From Leifsonia psychrotolerans (GTDB taxonomy: Bacteria > Actinomycetota > Actinomycetes > Actinomycetales > Microbacteriaceae): a stretch of DNA of 64,000 nt. Position 1 is the first letter of the stretch. Every line of letters starts with the position of its first letter. The notes below the pieces were generated by a model, which searched no databases, was not told where the DNA came from, and worked only from the letters and a program-made list of their open reading frames with translations. The stretch spans positions 806,001-870,000 of the forward strand of contig NZ_JACCFM010000001.1 of NCBI RefSeq assembly GCF_013410665.1, written 5' to 3'. Position numbers and translations under genes: made by a program. Shown here piece by piece: positions 53,803 to 63,047 of this stretch.

Positions 53803-54567
53803 TCAGGCGCGCAGTTGCCGAAGGTAGTGGTTCTTCGGCCACTGCCGGATGCCACGGGGTAGCGCGGGGTAGAGTCGGGCCGTCATGCGCATGGTGCGGG
53901 CAAAGCGACGTTCGTCGCGCGGGGTCCAGGGTAGTTCGAAAGCGTCCCGCAGCTCCGCCGGGAGGAGGCCCGTCGTGACCAGACGCCCGAGTGGCATCAC
54001 GGCGCGCAGCCAGACGGGCCCGTGGCGGGGATGGAGAAGCTGGTGGGCGACGTGGCGGGTGACGGCATCCGTCTGCAACGCAGCCAACTGCTCGTCCCAA
54101 TAGCGGGCGAAGGCTTCGCGGTCGATCGGCCACAGCCCCCTCGGCATCTGAAGCGCAGTGCCGAGGGCTTCATACGCCTGATAGAGCTGGTCAGCGAGCG
54201 CGTCGCTGGGCTCGCCGAACACGCGCCGGTGCACGGTCATAGCCGAGTCGTAGAGGGTGGCTGCGACCCAGAGCTGGAGGTCGGGAGTGAACGCACTGTA
54301 GGCCGGGGTCTCGGGGTCGCCGTCACCCCGTACCGGAGCGTGGGCCCGGTTGACACGGCGGCGCACGGCTTGCTGATCCTCCTCAGTGCCGAATGCGACG
54401 GCGTAGACGTAGCTGAGAGTGGCGTGCAAGCGATCGAGGGGGCGGTGCTCGAAGTTGCTGTGCTGGGCGACGCCATGCCCGATTGCCGGATGGGCTAGCT
54501 GCAGCAGGATGGCGCGCCCGCCCCCGGCGATCAAGATCGCCTCGGCTGCGGTGTCGGGCATGGTCAC
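53803..54567 (-). CDS. Oxygenase MpaB family protein (DUF2236)
   Basis: A 254-aa protein of the DUF2236/latex-clearing and MpaB-like family, members of which bind heme and cleave or oxidise substrates. AILLQLAHPAIGHGVAQHSNF and VYAVAFGTEEDQQAVRRRVNRAH are the family blocks with conserved His and Arg. The chain is slightly short for the family. I chose the GTG at 54567 because AGGAGG lies 5 nt upstream; the ATG two codons later is the alternative. It converges with the hemerythrin gene and is divergent from yceI. Confidence 0.85.
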   Translation of the reverse strand: MTMPDTAAEAILIAGGGRAILLQLAHPAIGHGVAQHSNFEHRPLDRLHATLSYVYAVAFGTEEDQQAVRRRVNRAHAPVRGDGDPETPAYSAFTPDLQLWVAATLYDSAMTVHRRVFGEPSDALADQLYQAYEALGTALQMPRGLWPIDREAFARYWDEQLAALQTDAVTRHVAHQLLHPRHGPVWLRAVMPLGRLVTTGLLPAELRDAFELPWTPRDERRFARTMRMTARLYPALPRGIRQWPKNHYLRQLRA

Positions 54568-54690
54568 GGTGTCCTCCTGAATGCCCGAGCCTAGCCCCGG
54601 CGTCTGAGAAAGTCGTGCCGACAGCGACGGTCCAAAAATGGGGTGGTGTCGTCGGAATAATCCGAATCTCCATGCGCTTGCATATATCTG

Positions 54691-54721
54691 TGGGAAGCGT
54701 TGGCTTTCCCATTGGCTTTCC
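54691..54721 (+). promoter_or_regulatory. Direct and inverted repeats upstream of the YceI gene
   Basis: TTGGCTTTCC occurs twice with a 12-bp period (54700-54709, 54712-54721). TGGGAA (54691-54696) and TTCCCA (54706-54711) form an inverted repeat overlapping it. They end 20 bp before the ATG, so they lie in the leader or near the promoter; a -10-like CATATAT is at 54681-54687. Confidence 0.45.
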
Positions 54722-54740
54722 AAATATTCAAGGAGAACGC

Positions 54741-55304
54741 ATGAGCGACACCATCACAACGAGCATCCCGGGCTACAAGGCCGGCACCTGGACCATCGAC
54801 CCCACTCACAGTGAGGTGGGTTTCAGTATTCGTCACATCATGATCAGCAAGGTCAAGGGCACCTTCGATGTGTTCAACGCGACATTTATCACGGCTCCGA
54901 ATCCCGTGGACTCGAGCGTGACGGCATCCGCTCAGGTTGCATCGGTGAACACCAACGACGCGAACCGTGATGGTCATCTGCGCACCGGAGACTTCTTCGA
55001 GGCCGCCACGTACCCAACCATCGACTTCGTCTCGACGGGCGCCCGCGAGGTCTCGGGTGAGTTCTTCGTCGACGGCGATCTCACCATAAAGGGTGTGACT
55101 AAGCCGGTCACCTTTGAGTTCGACTTCGGTGGCTTCGGCACCGACCCCTACGGAAACTACAAGGGCGGAGCGACCGCCAAGGCCGTCGTGAACCGCGAAG
55201 ACTTTGGTCTCACCTACAATGCAGCACTCGAGACCGGTGGCGTGTTGCTGGGCTCGACGGTGACAATCACACTCGAGCTTCAGGCCAGCCTGAACCAGGA
55301 CTAA
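54741..55304 (+). CDS. YceI family protein
   Basis: A 187-aa lipocalin-like beta-barrel protein. YKAGTWTIDPTHSEVGFSIRH at the start, TGDFFEAATYPTIDFVST and LTIKGVTKPVTFEFDFGG are YceI hallmarks; homologues bind polyprenoid or other amphiphilic ligands. No signal peptide is present, so this member should be cytoplasmic. AAGGAGA precedes the ATG at 54741. It is divergent from the MpaB-like gene and convergent with the FUSC gene. Confidence 0.93.
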   Translation: MSDTITTSIPGYKAGTWTIDPTHSEVGFSIRHIMISKVKGTFDVFNATFITAPNPVDSSVTASAQVASVNTNDANRDGHLRTGDFFEAATYPTIDFVSTGAREVSGEFFVDGDLTIKGVTKPVTFEFDFGGFGTDPYGNYKGGATAKAVVNREDFGLTYNAALETGGVLLGSTVTITLELQASLNQD

Positions 55305-55318
55305 TGAGCGGGGGCAGC

Positions 55319-55339
55319 GGGTCCCACTTCGGTGGGCCC
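55319..55339 (+). terminator. Hairpin after the YceI gene
   Basis: GGGTCCCAC/GTGGGCCC with a TTCG tetraloop lies 15 bp after the stop codon. No T-run follows, so termination strength is doubtful. Confidence 0.5.
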
Positions 55340-55347
55340 TGTGCTCC

Positions 55348-55403
55348 TGGGCCACTGGGCCACTGGGCCACTGGGCCACTGGGCCACTGGGCCACTGGGC
55401 CGC
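55348..55403. repeat. Seven tandem 8-bp units TGGGCCAC
   Basis: Six perfect units and one variant (TGGGCCGC) between the convergent YceI and FUSC genes. Eight bases is not a multiple of three and no gene covers it. Each unit contains the self-complementary GGCC core. Confidence 0.95.
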
Positions 55404-55419
55404 TGTGACCCCTGCCGCG

Positions 55420-56466
55420 TCAGCTCAGCGGTTCGCCGATGATTTCCTCGCGGACACGACGTAAGTCTTCCATCAGGGAACCGATCAGAATCCAATGTTG
55501 GGGTGGCGGAGCGGCAATGACAAGTGGTGAGGTGAGGGCGAGTTCGTCGTCGCCATGCGGGATGAAGCGTGACTCGGCAGGGTCGTCCCCACGCGTGAGA
55601 AGTCGCAGGTCGTGGGCGGCTCGCACCAACTCCAGCGAAAGCGCCTGAACCGTCGGTTCTAGATACAGGCTGTCGTCGTAGTGGTCATGCAGCGCGCGCG
55701 TCATCCCGACGGTTCGAGTCACCAACGATTTGAGGCGATCGAGGCGTTCCAGGTCCGCGTCGAGCACGCGCCGATACGCGGCCTGCCGCGGGTTCAGGGT
55801 GAGGCTTTCCTCGGCCTGCACGATAGCTTTGTCTGCAGCATTCAGCATGGGACGTAGCAGCCGGGCGGTGAGCATCATCTCAGTGAGTGAGGCCCGGGAC
55901 TGCGGCAGCTTTAACGCCGTAGCCACCCGATCCAAGCTGTCGGCGACCTCGGAGTTCAATCGATCGAGCGCGTCACCGGCCGGCGCCAGGAGTACCGGGG
56001 GCACGATCACGACGTTCACGAGAAGGGCGATCCCGGCGCCAAGAATCGTCTCGAGAATGCGTTCAAACGCATAGCCCGGCGTCTGTACCCCAATCGACAG
56101 CACCAACATGGCACTGATGGGAACTTGATTCGCCGAACCGGGCGCCAGCCGAAGCACCCAGGTGAGCATGATGCACACCACAATTGCCAGCAACACGATC
56201 CCGCCGGACGTCCCAAAGATCAGGCTCACTCCGTAGGCGACGAGAACACCCCCGATGACGCCGAGGCAGCGCTCAATGGCCTTACCGAGCGACTGATTGA
56301 TGCTGGGCTGCACCACGAGCAGCGCCGCAATGGCCGCAAACACTGGCAGTTCGCCGGGAAGAAGTAGCTGCGCAACAATCCACGCGAGAACGGTGGCCAC
56401 AGAGGTTTTCACCGCCTGGAGCAGCGGCACCCGTGTGTTGCTCCGAAATTTCGCCGTTAACTGCAC
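55420..56466 (-). CDS. FUSC/aromatic acid exporter-like membrane protein
   Basis: A 348-aa protein. The N-terminal ~170 residues contain about six membrane spans (VATVLAWIVAQLLLP, VFAAIAALLVVQPSINQSLG, GVIGGVLVAYGVSLIFG and others) of the FUSC/DUF939 type; SINQSLGKAIERCLGVIGG is a family block. The C-terminal half is cytoplasmic and helical with coiled-coil character. Homologues are described as aromatic-acid exporters, but the substrate here is not known. The start is GTG at 56466. It converges with yceI. Confidence 0.88.
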   Translation of the reverse strand: MQLTAKFRSNTRVPLLQAVKTSVATVLAWIVAQLLLPGELPVFAAIAALLVVQPSINQSLGKAIERCLGVIGGVLVAYGVSLIFGTSGGIVLLAIVVCIMLTWVLRLAPGSANQVPISAMLVLSIGVQTPGYAFERILETILGAGIALLVNVVIVPPVLLAPAGDALDRLNSEVADSLDRVATALKLPQSRASLTEMMLTARLLRPMLNAADKAIVQAEESLTLNPRQAAYRRVLDADLERLDRLKSLVTRTVGMTRALHDHYDDSLYLEPTVQALSLELVRAAHDLRLLTRGDDPAESRFIPHGDDELALTSPLVIAAPPPQHWILIGSLMEDLRRVREEIIGEPLS

Positions 56467-56520
56467 CCGTTCAGGCTAGCGGCCTGACGAGAAAGCTCAC
56501 GCCGTTTCAGAATCGAGCGG

Positions 56521-57684
56521 TCAGGCGAGGTCGTCATCACTGCGAGCGCCGAAGACGATTTCGTCCCAACTGGGCATCGAAGCCCGGCCGCGTTTCGGGG
56601 GAGTGGTCGACGTTCGGGCCTGAGCTTTGGCAGCTTGGCTGGCCCACACGTTCGGCATCGCCTCGGTTGCGGGCTGAGGGTCTGGCGCCCGGTCGAGGTG
56701 CGCCGTGATGTCGTCGCGGCCGTCTGTGGACGGCGCCGGTACCGGAGAAAGTGCGGCTGCGGGGCTCGGCGTGGCGGAGGGCGAGACGGCCGATGCCGAA
56801 ATGACCGGCAACTCGGCGGTGGCGGGAGACGGTGTGGCTGCCGCTTCGCGTTCGCCACGGCGACGACGCAGCGCCTCCAGAAGATCAGCTGTTTCGGAGA
56901 GCGTGGCCGTGGGTTCCACAGCCCGCGAAATTGCCGCGTTGGCGGCAGCGTCGTTCGTGCTCCCCGGACGAGCGTAGGGCACCGGGTCGGGCAGGGGGGC
57001 CGTGTCGTTCAGCACCTCGTCGACCTGAAGTTCTTTGAACGTAAAAGCGCCGCTGTCGAAGCGGGAAACATCGGCCGCGCTTGTCTCGGCTCCGACCGCA
57101 CGCAGACGCGGAATCAGACCGCCTTTCAGCTCTCCGTGCTGGGAGAGTGCAATGGCTTCGCTGCCCATCGGCGTCAGCGCATTTTTCTTCGGCTCGAAAC
57201 CCCATCGGGCATCGTGGTGTATTTCGTCTGCGGTGAATGAAAGCTTGAGAATCCAGCCGCCGGCCGGCTCTTTCCAGCTGGCCCACCGCTCATCGCTCGC
57301 ACCCAGCGAGGCGAGACGGTCACGGATGACGCTGCCGAAGGTAGCGCCGGACTCCGACGGGTCAGAATCGAGCGCGGTATGCACGGGTACGCCGAGCGCC
57401 GACGACACGATGTATTCGCGTTCGGCGAGTACTGGTCCCTCGAAGCGCCGCACGTAGTCGAGCGACGCTCCTGTCACATCTGCCACGTCCTCAGCCGACA
57501 GGCCCGAACGAATGTGAGCTTGGATCTCGCGCGGCGATAATTTGGCGCCCGATACCGACTCGATCTGGGTTTGACGAAGCCGGGACTGGAGAACCTCATC
57601 GATGGCGATCCGAAAACGGTCACCCTCTTCACTCGCTGCGAGCAGCGCGCCGTTCTCGACTCCGATTACTTTCAATTCCTGCAT
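56521..57684 (-). CDS. sepH: Septation protein SepH (DUF3071)
   Basis: A 387-aa cell-division protein that in Streptomyces and mycobacteria binds FtsZ and promotes its assembly. The conserved N-terminal DUF3071 domain (about 1-185) with a HTH-like motif reads LSPREIQAHIRSGLSAEDVADVTGASLDYVRRFEGPVLAERE. WILKLSFTADEIHHDARWGFEP follows. The rest is a disordered Ala/Pro/Thr-rich linker, ending in the short conserved tail MPSWDEIVFGARSDD. The ATG at 57684 reads divergently from the DUF4193 gene. Confidence 0.95.
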   Translation of the reverse strand: MQELKVIGVENGALLAASEEGDRFRIAIDEVLQSRLRQTQIESVSGAKLSPREIQAHIRSGLSAEDVADVTGASLDYVRRFEGPVLAEREYIVSSALGVPVHTALDSDPSESGATFGSVIRDRLASLGASDERWASWKEPAGGWILKLSFTADEIHHDARWGFEPKKNALTPMGSEAIALSQHGELKGGLIPRLRAVGAETSAADVSRFDSGAFTFKELQVDEVLNDTAPLPDPVPYARPGSTNDAAANAAISRAVEPTATLSETADLLEALRRRRGEREAAATPSPATAELPVISASAVSPSATPSPAAALSPVPAPSTDGRDDITAHLDRAPDPQPATEAMPNVWASQAAKAQARTSTTPPKRGRASMPSWDEIVFGARSDDDLA

Positions 57685-57883
57685 GGCGAAAGCCCTCTCG
57701 CGATCCCTGTTGATTCTCAGAATGTCATGCTTTCCGCTCTTTCAGAGGGAATATGACGGGCGTGCCGTAAGTTGACCCCTCTCAGAGGCACACGACTTCA
57801 AATAAGGGTTTGCTATTCGTCTCTGAATGATGCAAACTGTGCCCGCCGATTTCGTTTTATCGGCGTTACTGAAATGGATGGGC

Positions 57884-58177
57884 ATGGCAACCGATTACGA
57901 CGCACCACGAAAGACCGAAGACGACTCTGAGTCGATCGAGGCCCTCAAGGAGCGTGTCCCCGACAAGATGTCCGGAGTCGTGGATGTTGACGACGCGGAC
58001 AACCCAGGCGGGTTTGACCTGCCCGGCGCAGATCTCTCCGACCTTGACCTCGACGTCGTCGTCCTGCCCCCGCAGGCCGACGAGTTCACCTGTGTGGAGT
58101 GCTTCCTCGTGAAGCACCGTTCGCAGATGTCTCGTGAATCAAAGCTCGGCCCTGTGTGCCGAGAATGTGACGCGTAG
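57884..58177 (+). CDS. DUF4193 protein
   Basis: A 97-aa acidic protein. MATDYDAPRKTEDDSESIEALKERV at the start, an Asp-rich middle and a C-terminal four-Cys zinc-ribbon-like motif (CVECFLVKH...CREC) are the DUF4193 hallmarks, a small actinobacterial family often encoded next to sepH and dut and of unknown function. I use the ATG at 57884; the longer in-frame reading lacks homology. The 199 bp upstream contain TTGACC at 57772-57777 as a possible -35. Confidence 0.92.
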   Translation: MATDYDAPRKTEDDSESIEALKERVPDKMSGVVDVDDADNPGGFDLPGADLSDLDLDVVVLPPQADEFTCVECFLVKHRSQMSRESKLGPVCRECDA

Positions 58178-58191
58178 ACACACCGAGTTAT

Positions 58192-58638
58192 TCATAGTGG
58201 CCGTCGCGATCCATTGATCGCGGCGGCCAATTTTTGTGGGTACCGAGTCGAGACGATCCAATAGGGGGCGGGGTCATTCGCATCCGTGATCGGAATGCGC
58301 ACGACGGGTGCGATCCATCCCCGGATCAGGAGCCAGGCGCGCATGTCCATTCGGGTACTGCGTTCTGCCCGGGCGTCCTCGCCCTCGAAGGGCAGGGCCT
58401 CGCCGAGCATCTCTGCCGAGATTCGGGCGTGTCCAGCCGAGAGAATGCCATCTTTCACCTCAACTGTGGGCGATGTCAGCACAAGGATCAGCACAATCGC
58501 ACCATAGAAAACGATGGCCGTGATGATGCCGGCGAGGAGTGAAATCGGCACAAACACCAGGATGCAAGCGGGGATGACGAGGGCTGTGGCAATGAAGACC
58601 CAGGGTGAGGGCCAGAGTTTTTCGCGAAATTGAGGCAT
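58192..58638 (-). CDS. DUF3093 membrane protein
   Basis: A 148-aa protein with two N-terminal membrane spans ([39 protein letters not shown]) and a cytoplasmic domain. [35 protein letters not shown] is the DUF3093 signature. The family is actinobacterial and uncharacterised. It lies convergent with the DUF4193 gene and divergent from dut with a 38-bp gap, so promoters overlap. Confidence 0.92.
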   Translation of the reverse strand: MPQFREKLWPSPWVFIATALVIPACILVFVPISLLAGIITAIVFYGAIVLILVLTSPTVEVKDGILSAGHARISAEMLGEALPFEGEDARAERSTRMDMRAWLLIRGWIAPVVRIPITDANDPAPYWIVSTRYPQKLAAAINGSRRPL

Positions 58639-58676
58639 GGCTCTATTCGATCAGACTTCTGCACTACCCTCGACAC

Positions 58677-59144
58677 GTGACAGAAAGCGTCGAAGTACTG
58701 ATTACTGCTCCCCTCGTTCCGAATTACGCGCATCCCGGTGATGCCGGAGCCGATCTTCACTCCAGTGAAGACCTTGTGCTGGCGCCGGGTGAACGCGCCC
58801 TCGTGGGCACAGGCGTCTCGATCGCCCTGCCCGACGGCTACGCGGCGTTCATCGTTCCCCGCAGCGGACTGGCGGCGAAGCACGGCATCACCATCGTGAA
58901 CTCGCCGGGCACCATCGACGCTGGCTATCGCGGCGAGATCAAGGTCGCGCTCCTCAACACCGACTCTTCCGCGTCGTTCCCGGTGAACGCCGGCGATCGC
59001 ATCGCCCAGATGGTCATCATGCCGGTGACCCGTGCGACATTCATTCCCGTTGACCGGCTGCCTGGCAGCCTGCGCGGCGACGGCGGTTTCGGTTCCACCG
59101 GGGTCGCCGTACAGACCACATCCACATCAGGAGAAGCACAGTGA
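58677..59144 (+). CDS. dut: dUTP diphosphatase (dUTPase)
   Basis: A 155-aa trimeric dUTPase hydrolysing dUTP to dUMP, keeping uracil out of DNA and supplying dTMP synthesis. All five motifs are visible: DAGADL (22-27), [37 protein letters not shown] and the C-terminal [10 protein letters not shown]. The start is GTG at 58677. Its stop overlaps the DUF3710 gene (GTGA). Confidence 0.97.
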   Translation: MTESVEVLITAPLVPNYAHPGDAGADLHSSEDLVLAPGERALVGTGVSIALPDGYAAFIVPRSGLAAKHGITIVNSPGTIDAGYRGEIKVALLNTDSSASFPVNAGDRIAQMVIMPVTRATFIPVDRLPGSLRGDGGFGSTGVAVQTTSTSGEAQ

Positions 59145-59767
59145 GTGACATTTCCCAGCCGGAGTCGACTCCGGAATCCCTGCCGAAGTCAGCGCCGGAG
59201 GACCGCGAGACCGCGGGTCCCCTCGACGAGGCTGAAGCAAACCCGGTTCGCCCGTACGTTGACCTCGGCGGCGTGAAGATCCTTCCCCGCGAAGGACTCC
59301 ACCTGCGCCTCGAGATCGAAGAGGGGAGCAAGCGTGTCGTGGCTATCGGACTGGACTACGCCGGCTCCACTTTGCAGGTGCAGCCATTCGCCGCACCGCG
59401 GTCAATCGGACTGTGGCATGAGATTCGAGATCAGATCGCCGACCAGATCGGCAAGCAAGGCGGCACCACCACGCTGCGTGAAGGTCCCTTCGGCCCGGAA
59501 CTCGTCGCTGAGATTCCCGTCGCAGCCGGCCAAGGGTCAACCGAATCGACCAGGCTTGCTCGCTTCATTGGCGTCGACGGCCCGCGGTGGTTCCTGCGCG
59601 GAGTGATTGCCGGTGAAGGGGCCTTGAATCCCGAAGCCGCAGCACACATCGAAGACCTGTTCCGCAGCATCGTCGTGGTGCGTGGCTCAACACCGATGCC
59701 GCCGCGCGATCTCATTCCTCTGCGCATGCCGGCGACGCCGGGTGCGGGCGGAAGCGTCGACGTCTAG
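59141..59767 (+). CDS. DUF3710 protein
   Basis: A 208-aa soluble protein. [45 protein letters not shown] and [17 protein letters not shown] are DUF3710 blocks. The family is actinobacterial, encoded next to dut, and uncharacterised. The GTG at 59141 overlaps the dut stop codon, indicating coupling. Confidence 0.93.
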   Translation: MSDISQPESTPESLPKSAPEDRETAGPLDEAEANPVRPYVDLGGVKILPREGLHLRLEIEEGSKRVVAIGLDYAGSTLQVQPFAAPRSIGLWHEIRDQIADQIGKQGGTTTLREGPFGPELVAEIPVAAGQGSTESTRLARFIGVDGPRWFLRGVIAGEGALNPEAAAHIEDLFRSIVVVRGSTPMPPRDLIPLRMPATPGAGGSVDV

Positions 59768-59811
59768 GCGCCGCAGTAGTTCTGAGCGCAGCAGCAATGA
59801 GGAATGAATCG

Positions 59812-60606
59812 ATGTCAGACCAGAAGCCTGAGGTCCCCGACGAGTCGTGGCAGCCCGCGACGGATGCTGCGCCCGAGCGAAGCATTCTCGCCGAGAGCAT
59901 GGCTGCCGCCGCAGCGCGGGCGGGTTTTGCGCCGGCGGCCGAGGGCGAGCCGATCAGCGGCCAGGCTCTGCTGGCGTCGATGGGTGGCATCCGCGGCCTG
60001 ATCGAGGCGGTGCTGCCCGGTCTTGTCTTTCTGCTGGCGTACACATTCACGCGCGACCTCGTTCTGGCCATCATCGCGCCGATCGTGATCGGGCTGATCT
60101 TCGCCGGGTTGCGGCTCGCACAGAAGCAGACGGTGACGCAGGCCATCGGTGGTCTCGCCGGAATCGCGATCAGTGCGGTGCTTGCCCTGATGACGGGGAA
60201 GGCTGAGGGCTTCTACCTGCCGGGCTTCTGGACCAACGGCGCCTATGGCGCAGTGCTGCTGATCTCGGCTCTGGTCGGGTGGCCCCTGATCGGTGTAGCC
60301 GTCGGATTCTTGATGGGTGACGGCGTCGAATGGCGCAGCAATCCGTCGAAACGACGCGCGCTCACGCTGCTCACCGTGTGTTGGGCGGGACTCTTCGCGC
60401 TGCGCCTCGCCGTGCAATTGCCGCTGTATTACGCGGGCAACTTCGAATGGTTGGGCGCAACCAAGCTGCTGATGGGAATTCCCCTCTACGCGCCACTCCT
60501 CGTCGTCTCTTGGCTGATGGTGCGGGCGATCTATACGAAGACGGATGCCGCACGGCCGGCCGACTCGGTGCCGACAGCCGATTCAGCGAGTTCAGCCGAG
60601 GACTGA
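59812..60606 (+). CDS. DUF3159 membrane protein
   Basis: A 264-aa protein. A hydrophilic N-terminus (~60 residues) is followed by about six membrane spans, starting with GGIRGLIEAVLPGLVFLLAYTFT, the DUF3159 signature. EWRSNPSKRRALTLLTVCWAGLFALRLAVQLPLYY is the other conserved block. The family is actinobacterial, of unknown function. AGGA lies 8 nt before the ATG at 59812, preferred over the ATG at 59797. It follows DUF3710 as in mycobacteria, and the P-type ATPase gene starts 4 bp later. Confidence 0.93.
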   Translation: MSDQKPEVPDESWQPATDAAPERSILAESMAAAAARAGFAPAAEGEPISGQALLASMGGIRGLIEAVLPGLVFLLAYTFTRDLVLAIIAPIVIGLIFAGLRLAQKQTVTQAIGGLAGIAISAVLALMTGKAEGFYLPGFWTNGAYGAVLLISALVGWPLIGVAVGFLMGDGVEWRSNPSKRRALTLLTVCWAGLFALRLAVQLPLYYAGNFEWLGATKLLMGIPLYAPLLVVSWLMVRAIYTKTDAARPADSVPTADSASSAED

Positions 60607-60610
60607 TCAC

Positions 60611-63037
60611 ATGGCCGCCGTCGACGCGTTGCAGGGACTGAGCAGTTCCGACGCGGCCGAGCGGCGCGCCGATGGTCGCAGCAATGCGAGCGTCCATCTC
60701 ACCTCGCGCACTCTGGGTGGCATTCTGCGTGAGAACATCTTCACGCTGTTCAACGCCATCCTGACCATCTGCTTCATCGCTGTGCTCCTTCTTGGGGACT
60801 TGCGCGACGGCCTCTTCTATGGAGTCGTGGTGGCGAATGCGCTCATCGGCATCGTGCAAGAACTGCGCGCAAAGCGCGTGCTCGACCGCCTTGCTCTGCT
60901 CGCCGCACCCACCGCTGCAGTAAAACGTGACGGCGTGCTGACCCACGTCGCGCTGGCCGACGTCGTTCAGGATGATGTCATCGTGCTGCGCCCGGGCGAT
61001 CAGATTCCGGCGGACGCCCGGGTGCTGCAGGGTTCGGCTCTCGTCATTGACGAAGCGTTGCTCACCGGGGAGTCCGAGCCTGTCGAGAAGCGTGAGGGCG
61101 ACGCGCTTCTGTCGGGTTCGCATGTCGTGGGGGGAGCGGGTTACGCGCGGGCCACCGCGGTGGGCGCCGCCTCCTATGCCAACCGGTTGACAGCCGAGGC
61201 CAAACGGCACTCGCTCGTGAAGTCTGAACTTCGGGAAGCGACCACACGCATCCTGGTCTATCTGTCGTGGATTCTCGGTCCGGTCATCGCGATCACCCTG
61301 ATTGGCCGTTTTGTGCTCTACGGCGCACGGCATGGGTCGGGCACCGACGTGACCGGGGCTGGCACCGGAGCGAGCAGCGCGGATCTGTGGCACCGGGCAA
61401 TCGCGGATGCCGTCGCCAGCGTTGTCGGCATGGTTCCCGAGGGTCTGGTCTTGCTGACAAGCCTCGCCTTCGGGGTCGCCGCGATTCAGTTGGCCAGAAA
61501 GAAGGTTCTCGTGCAGGAGCTGGCCGCAGTGGAGGTGCTGGCCCGGGTTGATGTGCTCTGCCTCGACAAGACCGGAACCCTGACGACGGGGGAGTTCGAC
61601 TTCGATCGCTATCTGTCTCTCGACGGGACGCCGCCAGCGCTACTGGAATCGGTATTGGGCGCATTCGGTGCCGATGACGCGGCCAATCTGACCGCGCGCG
61701 TGTTGGGTTCCCACTTTTCGCCAGGGGAGGCCACGGTGCTGGCGCGCCAGCCCTTCAGCTCGGCGGAGCGGGTGAGTGGTGTGACGGTGCGGGTGGGTGC
61801 GAGTGAGTCGTCGTGGCTGCTCGGCGCACCGGAACGCCTACTGTCGGCTCATCCGGCCGAGCTGGCACAGGCTGCAGAATCGGCCTCCCGCGGGCAGCGT
61901 ACGTTGGCGCTGGTGCGGCTCGCGGGAGAGTTGAATGGGGATGCGTCGCCAACGGCCCACAGGCCAACTTCCCTCACGCCGGTTGCGCTCGTCGTGCTGG
62001 GCGAAACGCTCCGCTCCGACGCCGCGGCGACGCTGTCGTACCTGAGCGCCCAAGGACTGCGGGTCATCATCATGTCCGGCGACAACCCTCTAACCGTCGC
62101 CTCGATCGCTGGCACTCTCGGGCTGCCCGGACCCACGACGGACGCCGGAACACTTCCTGACGGTGACGGCCTCGGTGACGGTGACGGCCTCGCACAGGCG
62201 CTCGACACGTCGAGCCTGTTCGGCCGGGTCAGTCCCGAGCAGAAACGCAGCGCGATAGCTCTGCTCCAGCGGCGTGGGCACACGGTCGCGATGACCGGTG
62301 ACGGCGTCAACGATGCACTCGCGATCAAAGACGCCGACCTCGGCATCGCCATGGGTACGGCAACGGCCGTCACGCGCGCCGTCTCACGCATCGTCCTGCT
62401 CGACGACCGGTTTGCCCAACTCCCACACGTGCTGGCGCTCGGCCGACGCGTGATCGGCAATGTCGAGCGCGTGGCCAATCTGTTCCTCTCGAAGACCGTC
62501 TACGGAATCCTGCTCGCACTGTCGACGGCGGTACTGGCCGTTCCCTACCCGTTCCTGCCGCGCCAGCTCACGCTCGTAGGCGGTCTGGCAATTGGCATTC
62601 CGGCCTTTCTGTTGGCGCTGGCGCCGAACGAACGGCGGTACGTTCCCGGGGTTCTTCGCCGCGTCATCCGCTATGCCATTCCAACCGGAGCGATTGCGGC
62701 GGCATCCGTCTTAGCGGTCTTTCTGCCCGTGCACCATCGTGTTTCGCTGGTTGAAGCCCGCAGTGTGACGACCGTGGCACTGTTTCTGGTCTCGCTCTGG
62801 ATTCTGTGCGTTCTCGCGCGTCCGCTCAACGGTTGGAGGTATGCGCTGCTTCTCGGAGTGAGCGCGATCATGGTGCTCGCGTGCGTGCTGCCGTGGGCGA
62901 GGAGGTTCTTTCTCGTCGAGGTGCAGTGGAATTTCGCGTTGGTCTACGGGCTGATGGTCGGTGCGATCGGAGCCATCGGAATCGAAATCGTTTACCGGAT
63001 CGCACGGCGGCGCGGCGTCGTCTTCGATCGGGTCTGA
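60611..63037 (+). CDS. P-type cation-transporting ATPase, CtpE-like
   Basis: An 808-aa P-type ATPase. The phosphorylation motif DKTGTLT starts at Asp319, the actuator motif is LLTGESEPV, and the hinge is MTGDGVNDALAIKDADLGIAMG. The membrane-domain sequence VVGMVPEGLVLLTSLAFGVA resembles that of mycobacterial CtpE, which is linked to calcium uptake; selectivity here is inferred. The C-terminal region has about six spans. An Asp/Gly-rich insertion (GDGLGDGDGLAQ, near 62160) sits in the P domain and comes from a short DNA repeat. It is probably co-transcribed with the DUF3159 gene. Confidence 0.92.
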   Translation: MAAVDALQGLSSSDAAERRADGRSNASVHLTSRTLGGILRENIFTLFNAILTICFIAVLLLGDLRDGLFYGVVVANALIGIVQELRAKRVLDRLALLAAPTAAVKRDGVLTHVALADVVQDDVIVLRPGDQIPADARVLQGSALVIDEALLTGESEPVEKREGDALLSGSHVVGGAGYARATAVGAASYANRLTAEAKRHSLVKSELREATTRILVYLSWILGPVIAITLIGRFVLYGARHGSGTDVTGAGTGASSADLWHRAIADAVASVVGMVPEGLVLLTSLAFGVAAIQLARKKVLVQELAAVEVLARVDVLCLDKTGTLTTGEFDFDRYLSLDGTPPALLESVLGAFGADDAANLTARVLGSHFSPGEATVLARQPFSSAERVSGVTVRVGASESSWLLGAPERLLSAHPAELAQAAESASRGQRTLALVRLAGELNGDASPTAHRPTSLTPVALVVLGETLRSDAAATLSYLSAQGLRVIIMSGDNPLTVASIAGTLGLPGPTTDAGTLPDGDGLGDGDGLAQALDTSSLFGRVSPEQKRSAIALLQRRGHTVAMTGDGVNDALAIKDADLGIAMGTATAVTRAVSRIVLLDDRFAQLPHVLALGRRVIGNVERVANLFLSKTVYGILLALSTAVLAVPYPFLPRQLTLVGGLAIGIPAFLLALAPNERRYVPGVLRRVIRYAIPTGAIAAASVLAVFLPVHHRVSLVEARSVTTVALFLVSLWILCVLARPLNGWRYALLLGVSAIMVLACVLPWARRFFLVEVQWNFALVYGLMVGAIGAIGIEIVYRIARRRGVVFDRV

Positions 63038-63047
63038 CTGATAGAGT

